64,000 bases of DNA from Anaeromyces robustus. Lineage: Eukaryota > Neocallimastigomycota > Neocallimastigomycetes > Neocallimastigales > Neocallimastigaceae. This document shows positions 61,234 to 64,000 of the stretch, one piece after another (position 1 is the first letter of the stretch; every line of letters begins with the position of its first letter). The notes under the pieces were generated by a model, which was not told where the DNA came from, made no database searches, and saw only the letters and a program-made list of their open reading frames with translations. A program made the translations under genes and the position numbers. The stretch spans positions 1 to 64,000 of the forward strand of contig MCFG01000017.1 in assembly GCA_002104895.1 (NCBI GenBank), read 5' to 3'.

Positions 61234-64000
61234 ATGAATTCTTCAAACTCTACTAATCATCAGTTATTGCGTCGTGGGTTACGATGTCATGGTTATCTTG
61301 AACAGGAATTTGTTCTTCTTTTCATTCATGACTTACAAACTTGGACTATTAGTAGATTGTTGGATTTTCTTAGTAAACATATATCTAATATCAACAACAT
61401 CATTCATGGCATATCCAAACATTTCATTCCAAACGTAAAGAATTACTTTATAATCAGAGTTAACTATGAAGACCCTAATACCCATCTTAAACTCATTAAA
61501 TTGATAACCCAAAAACTACCTGTATCCAAGATTAAATGGTGTATTACCAATAAAATTCGTAGAGCTAAACTAGTCAACCCTCGTATTCAAAGAATTGCTA
61601 ATAATGTTCTTTCACCACTCAATACCGAGTTTTATAAACATTTAAATCGTAGCTCACCATTCTTTAACCTTTGTGTTAATTGGAACATAAATGGCTGGAA
61701 CAGTGAAAAACGAGATGGCCTCTTATATTTCAATCATATTTTCAAACCGATATGTATCTGCCTCCAAGAAGTTGGTAACAGTAAATATCTTCAAGATCAC
61801 AACGTAAAATTCCCCTTTCTTAACAATTATAAATCTTTACTCAGAAGATCTGATCCATTAATCCCTCACATGGGAGGCCTCTGTATATGTGTTCATTCAT
61901 CTTGCTCCTTTTACTCGGATCCCTTTGAATACCAGTATATTATTTCTGTCAATATTGCATCCTTTTGGAGTTCTACTTGTTCAATTGGTAATGTTTATGT
62001 ACCAGTGGCTGCCCAAAAACTTCATAGGGATAAAGCTATTTTAGAAATTAAAAAATGGTTAAATTCGCGTAAAAAAGATAAACCAGCCATCCTTGTTGGA
62101 GACTTTAATATGAAGAAAAATCAACTTTCTTCTATTATTTCCAATTTCTCTCAATATTGGACTATTATGGACATGGTTGGTCCTCAATATACAAGAGTTT
62201 CTGGACTTCATCGATCATGCATTGACTTTGCTATTATCAATGATACTTTGTTTGAACATATTAATAAAATTTCAGCTTGCAATTCTTTCCTTAACATCTC
62301 TGATCATCTTCCTATTCTAATTTCCTGTAACAAGAAGACTTCAGATGATTTCACTTCCCCTCCCCCGTCTAAAACTTTCAAATGGTCAAGAGAAGTATGT
62401 AAATCTAATGATAAAAAAATCGCTCTTCACAACTCCTTTTCTATTTTAGCCGAGGAATTTAATTCTAATAATCTTTCCACTGACGAGATGCTATCAAAAT
62501 TTGTGCAAACTTCTAATAAAGTAGGAGATAGTATCAAGGCTCGTATTCCATCTAACCTTCAGGGTTCCTCATTTCACTGCCCTCACTATATCAAGAAGCT
62601 CTCTCACGAAAAGCATATCATGTATACTAAAATCAAAAATTTTTCCATCAACCACGATGCTTCAAATATCTCTGAATTTCTTAAACTATGTGACTCCTAT
62701 AATAAAATGTGTGCAAATATTAAATCAATCAAAAAGAACATTAGAAAGAATCTCTTTCTGAACTCTGTTAAATCTGTTTGTGATGATTTTGTAAACAAAA
62801 ACATTAGGAAAGGTTGGCAAGGCTTACATAAAATAGCCAAATCATCTTTTTCTACCTCTCCCCCCCTTGATGTCATCAAAGATAGCAATGGTAGCCTTCT
62901 TTTTTCAAAGGAGGATAAGCTTCGTCGCTTTGCTGAACACTATGAACTCTTAGCTTCTGATGTTACTGGTCATAGTCTTAACAAAGAATTTTGGGAAAAT
63001 AAATTTGGACCTCCTCCTCCAAACTCTTCTGAATGGAATATCAATGGTCCTATTACTATTCCTGAAATTTACGAAACTGTTTCTTCCTTGAAAAATAATA
63101 AAGCTCCAGGTCCTGATGGTATTCCTCCTGAATTTTTCAAAGCTTTCTTTTGTGAATATTCGTCCAATAATAATCAACCTAACAATCAGACAAACCCCTC
63201 CAACCCCGTTATTCCGGATTCTATTAGATGCCTTGAATTATTATTTAATAGAATTTGGGATGGTGATTTCCCGTCTGAATGGAATTCTGCATCGATCATT
63301 TCTATTCCTAAAAAAGGAGACCTTTCTGATTGTAACAACTATAGAGGAATTTCTCTGATCAACGTCAGTATAAAGATCATTACAAAGATTATCACTTACA
63401 GAATTACTAATTATGCACTTAAACATAATTTTATCCGTCCAGAACAGTTTGGTTTCCGTTATAAAGAAGAATGCATCAGTCTTTACATATCAATCCGTGA
63501 AATATGTCAAAGAAGAGCTTTTCTTAATCAATTTACTTACCTTGCTTTTCTTGATTTGAAAAAAGCCTACGATTCTGTCCCTATTTACAATATTATAACA
63601 AAATTAAACAATCTTGGTATACGTGGTAAATGCCTCAATTTTATTACTAACCTTTACCTTACCTCGAAAGCTCGTGTCTCACTGAATAATCAACTTTCAA
63701 ATGAATTCCCTATAAACCGTGGTGTTCGCCAAGGCTGCCCTTTATCCCCAATTTTATTCAATTTATTCATTAATGATATTTTGAATAATTGTTCCAACTA
63801 TGGAGTTTCATGTGGTAGTTCAATCTGTTGTGGTGGTCTCTTTGCTGATGACATTGTTCTCATTGCTCCTACCAAGAGTAAACTCAGAGCACTTTTATCT
63901 CGTGTACACGATTGGGCCAAAACCAACGAAATGACCTTTGGTATCAACAAATGTGCTACAATGGTTATTAAACCACTTAAACTCTCTCTTCCTCATAATT
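61234..64000 (+). CDS. LINE (non-LTR retrotransposon) ORF2, APE endonuclease plus reverse transcriptase, cut by window end
   Basis: The frame is open from ATG 61234 to the window edge, 922 codons without a stop. Residues 1-145 form a basic N-terminal extension; YFIIRVNYEDPN near 70 hints at an RRM-like fold. An APE/EEP endonuclease follows: N at VNWNINGWN (148), Glu179 in CLQEV, GDFNM (Asp290) and SDHLP (His358). A connecting region runs to about 600. Reverse transcriptase motifs then appear in order: APGPDGIPPEF (Asp628), FLDLKKAYDSV (Asp774), RQGCPLSPILFN and FADD (Asp872, Asp873). This protein nicks target DNA and copies the element's RNA at the nick. All catalytic positions are intact, so the copy could be recent or active. 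The RNase H or zinc-finger end lies beyond the window. Codon use is more GC-rich than in nearby intergenic DNA. Confidence 0.93.
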   Translation, partial: MNSSNSTNHQLLRRGLRCHGYLEQEFVLLFIHDLQTWTISRLLDFLSKHISNINNIIHGISKHFIPNVKNYFIIRVNYEDPNTHLKLIKLITQKLPVSKIKWCITNKIRRAKLVNPRIQRIANNVLSPLNTEFYKHLNRSSPFFNLCVNWNINGWNSEKRDGLLYFNHIFKPICICLQEVGNSKYLQDHNVKFPFLNNYKSLLRRSDPLIPHMGGLCICVHSSCSFYSDPFEYQYIISVNIASFWSSTCSIGNVYVPVAAQKLHRDKAILEIKKWLNSRKKDKPAILVGDFNMKKNQLSSIISNFSQYWTIMDMVGPQYTRVSGLHRSCIDFAIINDTLFEHINKISACNSFLNISDHLPILISCNKKTSDDFTSPPPSKTFKWSREVCKSNDKKIALHNSFSILAEEFNSNNLSTDEMLSKFVQTSNKVGDSIKARIPSNLQGSSFHCPHYIKKLSHEKHIMYTKIKNFSINHDASNISEFLKLCDSYNKMCANIKSIKKNIRKNLFLNSVKSVCDDFVNKNIRKGWQGLHKIAKSSFSTSPPLDVIKDSNGSLLFSKEDKLRRFAEHYELLASDVTGHSLNKEFWENKFGPPPPNSSEWNINGPITIPEIYETVSSLKNNKAPGPDGIPPEFFKAFFCEYSSNNNQPNNQTNPSNPVIPDSIRCLELLFNRIWDGDFPSEWNSASIISIPKKGDLSDCNNYRGISLINVSIKIITKIITYRITNYALKHNFIRPEQFGFRYKEECISLYISIREICQRRAFLNQFTYLAFLDLKKAYDSVPIYNIITKLNNLGIRGKCLNFITNLYLTSKARVSLNNQLSNEFPINRGVRQGCPLSPILFNLFINDILNNCSNYGVSCGSSICCGGLFADDIVLIAPTKSKLRALLSRVHDWAKTNEMTFGINKCATMVIKPLKLSLPHN

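Overview
The window looks like nuclear DNA of an anaerobic gut fungus (Neocallimastigomycota). Three things point there. Non-coding DNA is almost pure A/T, with poly-A, poly-T and (AAT)n tracts everywhere, while GC rises only inside genes and transposable elements. One secreted esterase ends in two fungal dockerin domains, the docking modules of anaerobic-fungal cellulosomes. The plant-wall-degrading enzymes are intronless, whereas the housekeeping genes carry short AT-rich GT-AG introns. Assignments are read from the sequence and from remembered family features; no database search was run.

Layout: 1-9.4 kb is A/T simple sequence with no gene (microsatellites, a 69-bp direct duplication, a 47-nt palindrome). 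9.6-12.0 kb holds gene relics: minus-strand protein-like fragments, a Thr/Lys-coding minisatellite, and remains of hevein-type chitin-binding (CBM18) modules. 12.45-13.01 kb is a 529-bp tRNA-like SINE with a perfect 18-bp target-site duplication and an ATT tail. 15.85-17.50 kb is a four-exon Rho-type GTPase whose P-loop is one residue short. 20.86-30.80 kb is a 15-exon gene for a 2,288-residue protein resembling alpha-2-macroglobulin-like proteins. 31.73-32.68 kb is a 5'-truncated LINE 3' end embedded in (TAA)n. 33.54-34.50 kb encodes a four-TM Golgi/COPI-associated protein, and 37.45-38.63 kb encodes PEX11. 41.3-41.6 kb and 48.8-49.2 kb hold further decayed coding fragments. 43.99-45.08 kb is a CE6 esterase with two dockerins. 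A 49.6/51.5 kb inverted repeat pair and a roughly 74-unit (ATT)n array follow. 57.49-59.45 kb is a secreted GH1 beta-glucosidase, and 61.23 kb to the window end is an uninterrupted APE-type LINE ORF.

Functionally, the CE6 esterase (probably removing acetyl groups from xylan, cellulosome-bound) and the GH1 enzyme (cellobiose to glucose, free) belong to plant-wall breakdown. Rho, COPI-associated and PEX11 proteins are cell-biology genes with no operon-like linkage. The mobile elements form a coherent set: a LINE able to supply reverse transcriptase, a truncated LINE tail and a SINE. The items most worth a second look are the SINE, the LINE inside a TAA microsatellite, the shortened Rho P-loop, the giant macroglobulin-like protein with a bait-like insert, PEX11 in a probable anaerobe, and the inverted repeat pair.
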